DNA of 64,000 nucleotides from Labilithrix sp. (GTDB lineage: Bacteria > Myxococcota_A > Polyangia > Polyangiales > Polyangiaceae), in contig JAHBWE010000013.1 of NCBI GenBank assembly GCA_019637155.1, positions 62,001-126,000 of the forward strand, given 5' to 3'. The stretch's first letter is position 1. The number at the start of each line of letters is the position of its first letter. This document shows, one piece after another, positions 46,032 to 55,800 of this stretch. The notes under the pieces were generated by a model. It was not told the origin of the DNA and made no database searches. It worked only from the letters and a program-made list of their open reading frames with translations. A program made the position numbers and the translations under genes.

Positions 46032-47017
46032 TGGCGCAGATCGTCTTCCTCCGTCACCTCGCGCGGCTGACCCCCGGCGTGACGTACGCGCGGCTCCTCC
46101 GCGGACCGGCCCGTCCGACGTGGTCGTTCCGCTTCGAGCTCTTCGCCGCGACGATGCGCGCGGTGCAGTTCGAGCTCGCGAGCGGCTCGTGGGAGGCGCA
46201 GCGCCGCGCGTTCGATCGCCTCGCCGGCACCTACGCGCCCACCGTGCGCCGCGTCCGTCGCGAGCGCGTCACGCTCGGCGGGGTGCCGGCGGAGTGGTTC
46301 ACGCCGAAGCAACCGGCGCGCACGGAGGCGACGGTGCTCTACGTCCACGGCGGCGGCTACGTGTTCGGCTCGGTGCGATCGCATCAGGAGCTCATCGCGC
46401 GCATCGCGCTCGCCGCGCCGGCGCGCGCGCTCGCGCCGGAGTACCGCCTCGCGCCGGAGCACCCGTTCCCGGCCGCGATCGACGACGTCGTCGCGGTGTA
46501 CCGCGCGCTGCTCGCGGACGGCGTCGCGCCGTCGCGCCTCGTCGTCGCGGGAGACTCCGCCGGCGGCGGTCTCACGATGGCGCTCCTGCAGCGCCTGAAG
46601 GCGGCGGGCGATCCGCTCCCCGCCGGTGCGGCGCTCATCTGTCCGTGGGTGGACCTCACCGCGAAGGGCGGCTCGCTCGACGCGCACGCCGCGTTCGACT
46701 GGAGCAACGAGACGGTCGGCAACCGCTGGAGCGCGACGTACCTGAACGGCCACGATCCGAAGGACCCGCTCGCCTCCGCGGTGTTCGGCGACCTCGCGGG
46801 CCTGCCGCCGCTCCTCGTCCAGGTCGGCGGCGCGGAGCTGATCTACGACCAGTCCGTCGCCCTCGCGAAGCGCGCGCGCGAGGCCGGCGTCGACGCACGC
46901 CTCGTCGTCGGCGAAGACATGATCCACGACTGGCCCACCTTCGCGAACCTCTTCCCCGACTGCGCCCGCCCCATCGACGAGCTCGGCGCCTTCATCCGCG
47001 AAGCGACGAAGACCTGA
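46031..47017 (+). CDS. Alpha/beta hydrolase, hormone-sensitive-lipase-like
   Basis: A 328-aa esterase of the HSL group. It has the HGGGYVFGS oxyanion-hole motif (106-114), Ser176 in GDSAGGG, and EYRLAPEHPFPA, which is conserved in this family. The Asp and His of the triad are expected in the GGAELIYDQS region and MIHDWP. The ATG overlaps the previous stop by one base. Substrates are usually short acyl esters; none can be assigned. It is the last gene of the operon, followed by a large palindromic region before the convergent FAH gene. Confidence 0.92.
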   Translation: MAQIVFLRHLARLTPGVTYARLLRGPARPTWSFRFELFAATMRAVQFELASGSWEAQRRAFDRLAGTYAPTVRRVRRERVTLGGVPAEWFTPKQPARTEATVLYVHGGGYVFGSVRSHQELIARIALAAPARALAPEYRLAPEHPFPAAIDDVVAVYRALLADGVAPSRLVVAGDSAGGGLTMALLQRLKAAGDPLPAGAALICPWVDLTAKGGSLDAHAAFDWSNETVGNRWSATYLNGHDPKDPLASAVFGDLAGLPPLLVQVGGAELIYDQSVALAKRAREAGVDARLVVGEDMIHDWPTFANLFPDCARPIDELGAFIREATKT

Positions 47018-47026
47018 GCTCTCTGG

Positions 47027-47117
47027 TTCGAGAGGGGCCAGCCCCTCTCGAGCTCACCCCGCCGGGGCCTCTCCGCGCGCGGGGCGCGCTCCGCCGCCCC
47101 GGGCCCCCGAGAGGGGC
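47027..47117. terminator. Bidirectional palindromic element between convergent genes
   Basis: An 11-bp perfect stem with a 2-nt loop (47028-47051; arms TCGAGAGGGGC and GCCCCTCTCGA) follows the hydrolase stop. A further copy of CGAGAGGGGC at 47108-47117 can pair with the same right arm. GC-rich palindromes fill the space between. It lies between two convergent genes, so it probably ends transcription from both sides, although there is no T-tract. Confidence 0.6.
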
Positions 47118-47126
47118 GACCGTGGT

Positions 47127-48110
47127 TCAGGACGTGATTGTGTTTTCGAGGCGGCCGAGGCGGTCGATCTCGAGCGCGACGACGTCGCCGACCTGCAGCC
47201 ACTGGTTGTCGGTGATCTTCGAGCCGTTCAGCTCGAGGAAGCAGCCGGTCCCGCAGGTGCCGGAGCCGATGACGTCGCCGGGGTAGAGCGTGACGCCGTA
47301 GCTCGCGCGCTCGAGGATCTGCGCGAAGGTCCACGTCATGTCCTTCACGTTGCCGGTCGAGACCTGCTTGCCGTTCACGAAGGCGCGCATCCCGAGGTCG
47401 TAGTGGTCGCCGGCGTCGGTCTTCTTCGCCCTTGGCGCGAGCTCGTCCATCGTGACGAGGTAGGGGCCGAGGCCGGTCGCGAAGTCCTTGCCCTTCGCGG
47501 GCCCGAGCGAGAGCGTCATCTCCTGCATCTGGAGCGCGCGGGCGGAGAAGTCGTTCATGATCGTCATGCCGAAGACGTACGCGTCGGCCTCTTTCGCGGA
47601 GAGGTCGCGGCCCTCGCGCCCGACCACGATCGCGGCCTCGAGCTCGAAGTCGAGGCGCTCGAGGTGCCGCTCCTTCACCTTCACCGGTCCCGGGCCGACG
47701 ACCGCCTGATGGTTCGTGAAGTAGAACACGGGAAATTGGTCGAACTCGGGGATCATGTCGAGACCGCGATTTTTGCGCGCGGTCGCGACGTGCTGCCGGA
47801 AGGCGTAGCCGTCGCGCATCGAGGGCGGCCGCGGGATGGGGGAGAGCAGCGTCACCGCGGAGAGCGACACCAGCGTCGGCCCGCCCTCGTGCATCTCGGG
47901 GAGGTTGGTCGACTCCCACGCCGCGAGGACGTCGCGCGCGGCGTCGAGGCCCTGCGTCCCGTGCTCGACGAGGGCGAGGACGGAGTAGCCGTCGAGCTTG
48001 CGGTCGAGGCAGGCGAGCCCGCGCTTCAGGTCGATGATCGTGTCGAGGCGATCGCCGACGAGGAGGCCGCTGCGCGTCTCGGCGCCCTGCTTGTACGTGA
48101 CGAGCTTCAT
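47127..48110 (-). CDS. Fumarylacetoacetate hydrolase family protein
   Basis: A 327-aa FAH-family enzyme, cytoplasmic, that cleaves C-C bonds in beta-keto acids or related compounds. The metal-binding pattern is seen: Glu156 and Glu158 in LDFELEAAIV, and Asp187 in IMNDFSAR. The C-terminal GDVIGSGTCGTGCF and LQVGDVVALEIDRLG are typical. Length fits the FAH superfamily members that act on fumarylpyruvate, acylpyruvates or fumarylacetoacetate; which one is not known. No tyrosine-degradation genes lie nearby. ATG 48110 is used; a start six codons upstream is possible. Confidence 0.9.
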   Translation of the reverse strand: MKLVTYKQGAETRSGLLVGDRLDTIIDLKRGLACLDRKLDGYSVLALVEHGTQGLDAARDVLAAWESTNLPEMHEGGPTLVSLSAVTLLSPIPRPPSMRDGYAFRQHVATARKNRGLDMIPEFDQFPVFYFTNHQAVVGPGPVKVKERHLERLDFELEAAIVVGREGRDLSAKEADAYVFGMTIMNDFSARALQMQEMTLSLGPAKGKDFATGLGPYLVTMDELAPRAKKTDAGDHYDLGMRAFVNGKQVSTGNVKDMTWTFAQILERASYGVTLYPGDVIGSGTCGTGCFLELNGSKITDNQWLQVGDVVALEIDRLGRLENTITS

Positions 48111-48189
48111 GCCGGTGCCTGTTAGCACACGCGCACCAGTGTAGGCTCATGTCGTGACGTGCTCCGCCGAACGCGCTATCTGAGACGCG

Positions 48190-48663
48190 ATGCTCCTCGG
48201 GTGGTTGCCGAAGTCCGCGTACGGGATCGTCCACGAGCTGACGCGGCACATCCTGAAGCGGCCGGTCGTCGGGATCTGCGCGGTCCCGCGCACCCCGGAC
48301 GGGCGGATCGTCCTCGTTCGCCGCGCCGACAACGGGATGTGGTGCCTGCCGGGCGGGACGCTGGAGTGGGGCGAGACGCTCACGGCCGGCCTCGCGCGCG
48401 AGCTGGAAGAGGAGGCGGGGATCACGCGGCACGAGGTCGTCCGTGTGCTCGGCGCATGGTCGGACCCGATGCGGGACGCACGCTTCCACGCCGTGACGAT
48501 CGCCACCCTCTGCGACGTCGACCCCCCGAGCAAACCCCCGAAAAATCCTCTAGAAATCCTCTCCGCGAAGGCCTTCGCGAAGGAGGACCTCCCCCCCAAG
48601 CTGGCCTTCGGCATGGAGGACATACTGGCCGCCGCCGAAACCCCCACCACAGTCCTCGAATGA
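48190..48663 (+). CDS. Nudix hydrolase
   Basis: A 157-aa hydrolase of nucleoside-diphosphate-linked compounds. The Nudix box is complete (Gx5Ex7REUXEEXGU) within GGTLEWGETLTAGLARELEE plus EAGI, at about residues 55-78, and the preceding strand is VLVRRADNGMWCLPGG. The first ~25 residues (LPKSAYGIVHELTRHILKR) are an N-terminal helix not common in the family. The substrate is unknown. ATG 48190 lacks a Shine-Dalgarno site. A nine-codon open frame with the leaderless pattern (TAGGCT, 6 nt, GTG 48154) lies just upstream and stops at 48183. Confidence 0.88.
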   Translation: MLLGWLPKSAYGIVHELTRHILKRPVVGICAVPRTPDGRIVLVRRADNGMWCLPGGTLEWGETLTAGLARELEEEAGITRHEVVRVLGAWSDPMRDARFHAVTIATLCDVDPPSKPPKNPLEILSAKAFAKEDLPPKLAFGMEDILAAAETPTTVLE

Positions 48664-48698
48664 CTCTTCCAAGAATAGCCCCGCTTCAGCGCTTGGAC

Positions 48699-48801
48699 GG
48701 GGCCCCAGAAGCGGCCGCGAAAGCGGGCGCGAAGCGCCCCGAGCGCAACGCGCGAGGGCCGTGTCTGGGGTGGGGGTGTCGGGGGCGAAGCCCCCGACGT
48801 T
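48699..48801 (-). repeat. Single inverted copy of the multi-hairpin element
   Basis: A 103-bp element, exactly the length of the units at 4015 and 4124, in opposite orientation. The first ~55 nt (AACGTC... to ...GGCCCTCGCGCG) and the last ~20 nt (CGCGGCCGCTTCTGGGGCCCC in part) are the same apart from one loop. In the middle, hairpin 3 changes from GGTTGC-TTC-GCAACC to GGGCGC-TTC-GCGCCC, two compensatory base-pair changes with the loop unchanged. Hairpin 2 carries two mismatches. The stretch 48664-49027 (364 bp) between the Nudix and kinase genes contains this element and little else recognisable. Confidence 0.85.
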
Positions 48802-49027
48802 GAGAACCCAGTAAGGAAGGACCTTTTTCGGGCGTTGTTCGTCGGTAGAAAGCATGGCGACGCGAGCGTACGGCGAATCCCCGCAGATCGCGCCGACCCG
48901 CCCCTCACGGGGGAGCGGGGTTCATCCCGTCCATCCCGTCGCCGGAAACCCGTGCCCGACGTGCGGTAGTCTCTCACGCACGCGCTCTTCAGATCGACCG
49001 TCGGGGTCGTGCGTAAGGGGTGAGTCC

Positions 49028-50230
<1,203 letters not shown>

Positions 50231-50231
50231 C

Positions 50232-53200
50232 GTGACGGAGCTCGATCCGATCGGGCGGGCCAAGCGCGAGACGCACGGCGAAGGCGCCGAGCTCTGGCGC
50301 TTGCCGGCGTCCGACGCCGGCGTCGCGCGCCGCCTCGTCGCGTTCGGCGAGGCCGGGGTCGGCGGCTTCGCGCCGGGGGCGTCGGAGCTCGAGCTCGTGC
50401 GGCGCCTCCCGACCACGACGGTGCAGAGCCTCGCGAGGGGCGAGCGCCTCGACGGCATCACCGCGCTCGCGAAGGTCCGCGACGTCGCGCGAGCGCTCGC
50501 GCATTGCGAGTCGAAGGGCGTGTTCCCCGGCGCGCTCCGGCCGAGCGAGGTGGCGCTCGGGAGCGCGGGCCGCGCGGAGGCGTTCATCCTCGCGGAGAGC
50601 TGGGTCCGCGCGCTGGTCGGCGGCGGCCACGTCGCGGCGGCGAGCAGCAGCGGCCCCTCCGCGCGCTGGACGCCGCCGGAGCAGGCGAACGGCGCGCCCT
50701 GGGACAACGCGGCGAACCGCTGGGTGCTGGGCCTCGTCGCGTACCGACTCATCGCCGGCGCGCATCCGTTCTCGGGCGCAGGCCTCCGCGACGCGCTCGC
50801 CGCGGAGCACGTCCCCCCGTTCGCAGACGACGTCGCCAAGACGCTCCGCCCCGGCATCCAGAGCTTCATCCTCACGATCCTCGCCGCCGACCCATCGAAA
50901 CGCCCCCCGAACGCCGCCGCGATCGCGGACCGATGCGAAGACCTGATCCGCGACGAGCCCGCGCGCGCCCGCTCACCGCGCGACGGCCGCTCCGCGCGCG
51001 AGGGCGCGTGGGCCTCGAGCGGCTCACGCCGCGATGGCGCGTCGGCTTCGGGTGGTTCGGTACGCGCGGGGGCGGACGCGGGCGGCTCGGCGCGAGCCGC
51101 CCATTCGGGTCGCGAGGACGCGTCGGTTTCGGGCGGCTTGGGTCGCGAGGGCACGTCGGTTTCGGGCGGCTCGAGCCGCGAGGGCCGCGCGGGTGCGGAC
51201 GGCTCCGTGCGCGCGGGCGCGTCGGCTTCTGGTCGCGATGCGCGTACGTCCGGTGCGTCCGGTTCAGGTCGCGATGCGCGCGCCGGCGTGTCGGTGGCGG
51301 GCTCGCGGCGCGAGGGCGGTGCGGTCGCGCGGTCCTCCAATGTGGCGCGCGACGACGAGGCGGCGGCGGCGCGTCGCGCGGAGCGGATCGAGCGGATCGT
51401 CGCGGCGAGCGGGGGCGGCGGGTCCGTCGCCGCGACGCCCGTGGCGGCGCCGCTGCGGCCGAAGCGGTGGGTCGCCTTCGTGCCGATCGCGCTCGGGCTC
51501 GCGATCGCGGGCGCGTCCGTCGCGGCGTCGCGATCGAACGGCGTGCCCGCGCCGGTCGAGAGCCCGCGCCGCGCGATCGCGCAGGCGCCGCTCACGAAGA
51601 CGACCGCGGAGCAGTGCGGGCAGTGCCACGCGCGCGAGGTCGGCGAGTGGCAAGGCTCGGTGATGGCGCACGCGGTGAAGAGCCCGCTCTTCGGCGCGCT
51701 CGAGAGCGCGGTCGAGGAGCAAGTCGGCAAGGACGATCGCTGCCCCGGCGGCGCGGGCGTGCTGCGGAAGGCGGGCGCCGACGTGTGCCGCGACGAGCGC
51801 ACCGGCGTCGCGTTCACCGGCGCCGGCGGCGAGCACTGGTGCGTGAACTGCCACTCCGCGAGCGACAACCTCCGCTCCACCGTGCCGCCGTGGAGCGCGT
51901 TCGCTTCCAACGCGCAGAAGCCGCTCCGCGACGTGCTCACGCCGCAAGCGATGGAAGGGATCTCCTGCGCGGTGTGCCATCAGACGATCGGCCCCGTCCA
52001 CGGCACCACCGCGTACGAAGGCAACCCGACGTGGACGTCGCCCTTCACCGGCCGCTCGTTCCTCATGCGACCGGAGGACGGCGTCGGCGTCCGCGGCATC
52101 GCGAACAGCGGCTACCTCCTCGACTCGAGCATCTTCCTCACGCCGTCGCTCGGCCGCGGCGGCCCCGGCGATCCGGTCGTCCACAAACGCGTGCCGGAGG
52201 ACACCGCGCGCTACGTGCGCTCGAGCGAGTTCTGCGGCGCGTGCCACGACGTGCGGCTCTTCGGGACCGACTCCTTCGCCGTGCGCGATCGCGGCGAGCA
52301 CTTCAAGCGGCTCCGCAACGCGTACTCCGAGTGGAAGACCTGGTCCGACACGGAGAAGTCCGCCGGTCGCCGCGCCGCGACGTGCCAGGACTGCCACATG
52401 AGCCTCTTCCCCGGCGTATGCGTGCAGAGCGCAGGTAGTCGCGGCGCCGGGGGGTGTCCGCCCGGCACCAAGTTCGAGGCGCGCGCGCCGGGCGAGCGCG
52501 CGCGCGGCCTCGTCGCGACCTCCTCCTCCGAGCTCAAGCCGGTCGCGTCGCACTGGTTCACGAGCGTCGATCTCCCGCTTTCACCGGAATACCCGGACAG
52601 CTGGGCGAACGATCGCGCGCTCGACGGGAGCGGCGTCCCGGTCGGCCTCGAGGCGCGGCGGCGGCAGCTCCTCGAGCACACGTTCAAGCTCACGCTCGCG
52701 AAGGGCACGCGCTTCGGGAGCCGGCTCGAGGTCCCGGTCGAGCTCCAGAACGTCGGCGCGGGTCATCGCGTCCCCGCCGGCTTCAGCCAGGAGCGCGAGA
52801 TCTGGATCGAGATGACGGTGAAGGACGGCCGCGGCGACGTCGTCTACGAGGTCGGCAAGCTCACGAGCGACGACGCCGACCTCCAGGACAAGACGTTCAC
52901 GCGCATCACGACGCGCGACGACAACCGTGACTTCCGCGGCCGGCCGCTCGGCGTCTTCGGCGCCGACGTCGTCGACGGTCGCGACGTCCCGCTCTGGGAG
53001 CCGAACCCGGCGTTCGGCGGCACGAGCTTCCGCGGCAAGGGCCTCATCAACCTCCAGAACGGCTTCCTCCGCTGCGTGAAGTGCATCGGCTTCATCGATC
53101 GCGAGGGCCGCTGCCAGGCGGGCCCGGGGCAGGGGCGCACGCGCGCGGATCGCTTCGACGACGGCGCCTACGACCTCGACACCGGCGAGTGCCGCTCGAA

Positions 53201-53552
53201 CCTGACCGGCAACAACGCGTTCTTCGAGACGTTCTTCCCCGTCGGCTCGCTCGACGCGGATCGCGGCTTCGTCAAGGCGCCGGACGCGATCCTCGATCAG
53301 CGCTCCGCCGCGCCGGGCGTCGTCGTCCGCTACACGTACGAGCTCGAGACCGGCGGCCGGCAGGGCCCGTTCACTGTGACGGCGCGCCTCCGCTTCCGCC
53401 CGTTCCCGCCGTTCCTCCTCCGCGCCTTCGCCGACTACGAAGCGAACAAGGCGCGCGAGGGCCGCCGCCCGAGCGGCCCGCAGGTCACGCCCTCGATGTT
53501 CCGCCGCAACCACCCCATCGACCTCGCGGAGACGCAGGCGACGATCCCATGA
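50232..53552 (+). CDS. Pseudokinase fused to a pentaheme cytochrome c
   Basis: A 1106-aa fusion from GTG 50232. Residues about 10-245 keep a kinase-like C-lobe (VRDVARALAHCESKGVFPGA, WTPPEQANGAPW, NRWVLGLVAYRLIAG, AADPSKRPP). However, the Gly-rich loop and catalytic Lys are absent, the HRDLKPEN position reads PGALRPSEV, and DFG is lost. It is a pseudokinase. Residues 250-405 are a low-complexity Gly/Ser/Arg/Ala linker. One membrane helix (about 413-433) follows. The exported part holds five CxxCH heme sites starting at Cys462 (CGQCH), 537 (CVNCH), 579 (CAVCH), 668 (CGACH) and 718 (CQDCH), then a beta-rich C-terminal domain without hemes. The ATG of the next gene overlaps its stop. Kinase-like inside, electron carrier outside. 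Confidence 0.9.
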   Translation: MTELDPIGRAKRETHGEGAELWRLPASDAGVARRLVAFGEAGVGGFAPGASELELVRRLPTTTVQSLARGERLDGITALAKVRDVARALAHCESKGVFPGALRPSEVALGSAGRAEAFILAESWVRALVGGGHVAAASSSGPSARWTPPEQANGAPWDNAANRWVLGLVAYRLIAGAHPFSGAGLRDALAAEHVPPFADDVAKTLRPGIQSFILTILAADPSKRPPNAAAIADRCEDLIRDEPARARSPRDGRSAREGAWASSGSRRDGASASGGSVRAGADAGGSARAAHSGREDASVSGGLGREGTSVSGGSSREGRAGADGSVRAGASASGRDARTSGASGSGRDARAGVSVAGSRREGGAVARSSNVARDDEAAAARRAERIERIVAASGGGGSVAATPVAAPLRPKRWVAFVPIALGLAIAGASVAASRSNGVPAPVESPRRAIAQAPLTKTTAEQCGQCHAREVGEWQGSVMAHAVKSPLFGALESAVEEQVGKDDRCPGGAGVLRKAGADVCRDERTGVAFTGAGGEHWCVNCHSASDNLRSTVPPWSAFASNAQKPLRDVLTPQAMEGISCAVCHQTIGPVHGTTAYEGNPTWTSPFTGRSFLMRPEDGVGVRGIANSGYLLDSSIFLTPSLGRGGPGDPVVHKRVPEDTARYVRSSEFCGACHDVRLFGTDSFAVRDRGEHFKRLRNAYSEWKTWSDTEKSAGRRAATCQDCHMSLFPGVCVQSAGSRGAGGCPPGTKFEARAPGERARGLVATSSSELKPVASHWFTSVDLPLSPEYPDSWANDRALDGSGVPVGLEARRRQLLEHTFKLTLAKGTRFGSRLEVPVELQNVGAGHRVPAGFSQEREIWIEMTVKDGRGDVVYEVGKLTSDDADLQDKTFTRITTRDDNRDFRGRPLGVFGADVVDGRDVPLWEPNPAFGGTSFRGKGLINLQNGFLRCVKCIGFIDREGRCQAGPGQGRTRADRFDDGAYDLDTGECRSNLTGNNAFFETFFPVGSLDADRGFVKAPDAILDQRSAAPGVVVRYTYELETGGRQGPFTVTARLRFRPFPPFLLRAFADYEANKAREGRRPSGPQVTPSMFRRNHPIDLAETQATIP

Positions 53553-55717
53553 CGGCGTGGCCGACGGTCGTCTGGGATGCGTCGTTGCTGCGCGGGCTCG
53601 ACGCGCGCGCGCGCGCGGAGATCGAGGCGGCGGGGCGGGTGCGGAGGCTCGCGAAGGACGAGCTGCTCTTCCGGCACGGCGATCCCGCCGACGCGCTGTT
53701 CGTCGTCGCGTCGGGATCGTGCGCGCTCTCCGGCGTGCGCCGCGGCGACGACGACGCGGCGGTGATCCGGCGTGCGCGCCGCGGCGACGTGCTCGGCGAG
53801 GAGGCGACCGTCGCGGCCTTCTCGACGCGCCAGCTCGAGGCGCGCTGCGAAGAGGAGGCCGTCGTCGCGGAGGTCCCGCTCGTCGTGCTCCGCCGCGCGG
53901 TGGGCCGCGGCGGAGGCGCGGGCCTCGAGCGGGTGGAGCGGCAGCTCCGTCGCGCGGCGACGCTCGATCTCCTCCGCACGACGAGCTTCACGCGCGCCCT
54001 GGCCGACGCGGACATCGAGGTCCTCCTCGACGCCGCGCAGCACCGCCACGTGCCGCGCGGCGAACACGTCTACGGCGAGGGCGATCCACCCGACGCCGCC
54101 TATCTCGTCGCCGACGGCCTCCTCCAGGCGCAGACCGGCGACGAAGGAAGGCCGCGCGTCGAGGCGTACCTCGGGCGCGGCGATCTCTTCGGCGAGGAGG
54201 AGCTCGCGGAGCGTGAGCCGCGTCGCGTCGCCGTCGTCGCGAGCGGGCCGACGTGGCTGGTCGCGATCCCGCGCGACGTCTTCCTCGTCGTCGCGCGCCG
54301 CAACGAGGGAGCGCTCGCCGCCGCGCGGCGGCTCAAGGGCGGAGAGCGCCCGCCGAAGGCGCTCTCGAACACGACGACGCACGTGTTCCAGGACCTCTAC
54401 CGCATGCGCGTCGCGCGCTCGCTCCTCGTCATCGATCAGGACTCGTGCATCCGCTGCGGCCACTGCGCGTGGTCCTGCGCCGACGCGCACGCCGACGGCG
54501 TGAGCCGCCTCGTCCGCCGCGGCGACAAGCTCGTCGCGCCGGGCGCGGTCCCGCTCCTCGTCCCGAACAGCTGCCAGCACTGCAAGAACCCCGCGTGCAT
54601 GATCGACTGCCCGACCGGCGCGATCGGCCGCGACGCCCGCGGCGAGGTGTTCATCCGCGAGGACCTCTGCACCGGCTGCGGGAGCTGCGCGAAGGCCTGC
54701 CCGTGGGAGAACATCGCGATGGCGCCGGCGCCCGCGCCGAAGGCGGGCACCCCCAAGTACCCGCTCGTCGCGGTGAAGTGCGACCTTTGCAAAGGGGAGA
54801 AGGCCGGGCCCGCGTGCGTGAACGCGTGTCCGACGGAGGCGATCGCGCGCATCGATCCCAACGTCGCGCTCGTCCCGCTCGCTCCCGGCGCCGCCGCCGC
54901 GCCGGTGCTCCCCGCTCGCACGCCGGCGTGGCCGTGGCTCGCGGGCGCGGCGCTCGCGGCGATGGGCCTCGGCGTCCTCGGCGTCGGCCGCTGGCCGAGC
55001 GGCATCGCCGCGGGCGTCCTCGTCCTCGCGCTCGTCGCCTACAGCGCGGTGAAGCGCCTGCGCCTGCGGCTGTCTTCTCGATATATGTATATCGCACATA
55101 TGTCGTTCGGCGTGCTCGCGCTCGGGGTCTCGGTCGCGCACGTCGGCGCGCGGATCCCGCCGAACGTCGCGGGCGCGCTCACGCTGTCGCTCGCGCTCGC
55201 GGTGCTGAGCGGCCTCGCCGGCGGCGCGCTGAACGTCGTCGTGCCGCGCATGCTCGCGCGCCTCGAGCGGAAGACCGTCCTCCCGGAGGAGCTCGCGTCG
55301 CGCGCGCGCGACCTCGACGGCCAGGTCTTCCGCGCGCTCTCGGGGAAGAGCGAGCTCGTGAAGACCCTCTTCGTGAAGTCGCTCCGCCCCTACCTCCGCG
55401 CGCGCCTCGGCCCGCTCTGGCTCGTCGCGTCGCGCCGCTCGCTCCGCGAGGAGGAGAGGTCGCTGCGCACGCGCCTCGACGCGCTCATGGGCGCCGCCGC
55501 GCCGGCGAAGGGCGCCGCCGCGCCGGCGAAGGGCACCGCCGCCGCGACGAAGACCGCCGGCCTCGACGATCTCGTCCGCCTCGTCGTCGAGCACCGCGCG
55601 ACGCGCGCGCAGCGGGCGCTGACGTGGATCCTCCGCGGCTGGCTCGTCCCCCACCTCGCCGCCACCGCCGCCGCGCTCGTCCTGCTCGTCCTCCACGTCA
55701 TCGGTGTCGCGCGATGA
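53549..55717 (+). CDS. Double cyclic-nucleotide-binding, four-[4Fe-4S] membrane protein
   Basis: A 722-aa protein. Residues about 15-130 and 145-265 are two cNMP-binding beta-barrels (ELLFRHGDPADALFVVASGS; GEHVYGEGDPPDAAYLVADG). Next comes a ferredoxin-like subunit of the DmsB/FdnH type with sixteen Cys in four groups: C300/303/306/310, C342/345/350/354, C374/377/380/384 and C411/414/423/427, enough for four [4Fe-4S] clusters. The last ~270 residues contain about five membrane helices, with His in HMSFGVLALGVSVAH and at both ends of the final helix (VPHLAATAAALVLLVLHV), possible heme b ligands. Its ATG overlaps the previous stop (ATGA). I infer a cytoplasmic electron carrier docked to the membrane and gated by a nucleotide. 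Confidence 0.9.
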   Translation: MTAWPTVVWDASLLRGLDARARAEIEAAGRVRRLAKDELLFRHGDPADALFVVASGSCALSGVRRGDDDAAVIRRARRGDVLGEEATVAAFSTRQLEARCEEEAVVAEVPLVVLRRAVGRGGGAGLERVERQLRRAATLDLLRTTSFTRALADADIEVLLDAAQHRHVPRGEHVYGEGDPPDAAYLVADGLLQAQTGDEGRPRVEAYLGRGDLFGEEELAEREPRRVAVVASGPTWLVAIPRDVFLVVARRNEGALAAARRLKGGERPPKALSNTTTHVFQDLYRMRVARSLLVIDQDSCIRCGHCAWSCADAHADGVSRLVRRGDKLVAPGAVPLLVPNSCQHCKNPACMIDCPTGAIGRDARGEVFIREDLCTGCGSCAKACPWENIAMAPAPAPKAGTPKYPLVAVKCDLCKGEKAGPACVNACPTEAIARIDPNVALVPLAPGAAAAPVLPARTPAWPWLAGAALAAMGLGVLGVGRWPSGIAAGVLVLALVAYSAVKRLRLRLSSRYMYIAHMSFGVLALGVSVAHVGARIPPNVAGALTLSLALAVLSGLAGGALNVVVPRMLARLERKTVLPEELASRARDLDGQVFRALSGKSELVKTLFVKSLRPYLRARLGPLWLVASRRSLREEERSLRTRLDALMGAAAPAKGAAAPAKGTAAATKTAGLDDLVRLVVEHRATRAQRALTWILRGWLVPHLAATAAALVLLVLHVIGVAR

Positions 55718-55800
55718 GGAAGGCACCCAAAGCGATGAGGAAGGCACCCGCGCGATGAGGAAGGCACCCGCGCGATGAGGGAGGCGCCCGCGCGATGAGG
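55714..55800 (+). repeat. Tandem 20-21 bp repeats forming chained ATGA stop/start overlaps
   Basis: Copies start at 55714, 55735, 55755, 55775 and 55795, each reading ATGAGG(A/G)AGGC(A/G)CCC plus a 5-6 nt end. The first ATG overlaps the stop of the previous gene (TGA 55715-55717). It gives a 14-codon frame ending at 55758, whose stop overlaps the ATG at 55755. That gives a 7-codon frame ending at 55778, overlapping the ATG at 55775. That gives another 7-codon frame ending at 55798, overlapping the ATG at 55795 that opens the next large gene. Each copy also supplies AGGAAGG or AGGGAGG, a Shine-Dalgarno-like core. Ribosomes could reinitiate stepwise through the junction. Confidence 0.85.

Noticed and set aside
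50960..51330. Frameshift separating kinase-like and cytochrome parts
   Set aside because: The reading frame is continuous; the low-complexity Gly/Ser/Arg stretch is a linker, and the membrane helix and hemes follow in the same frame.
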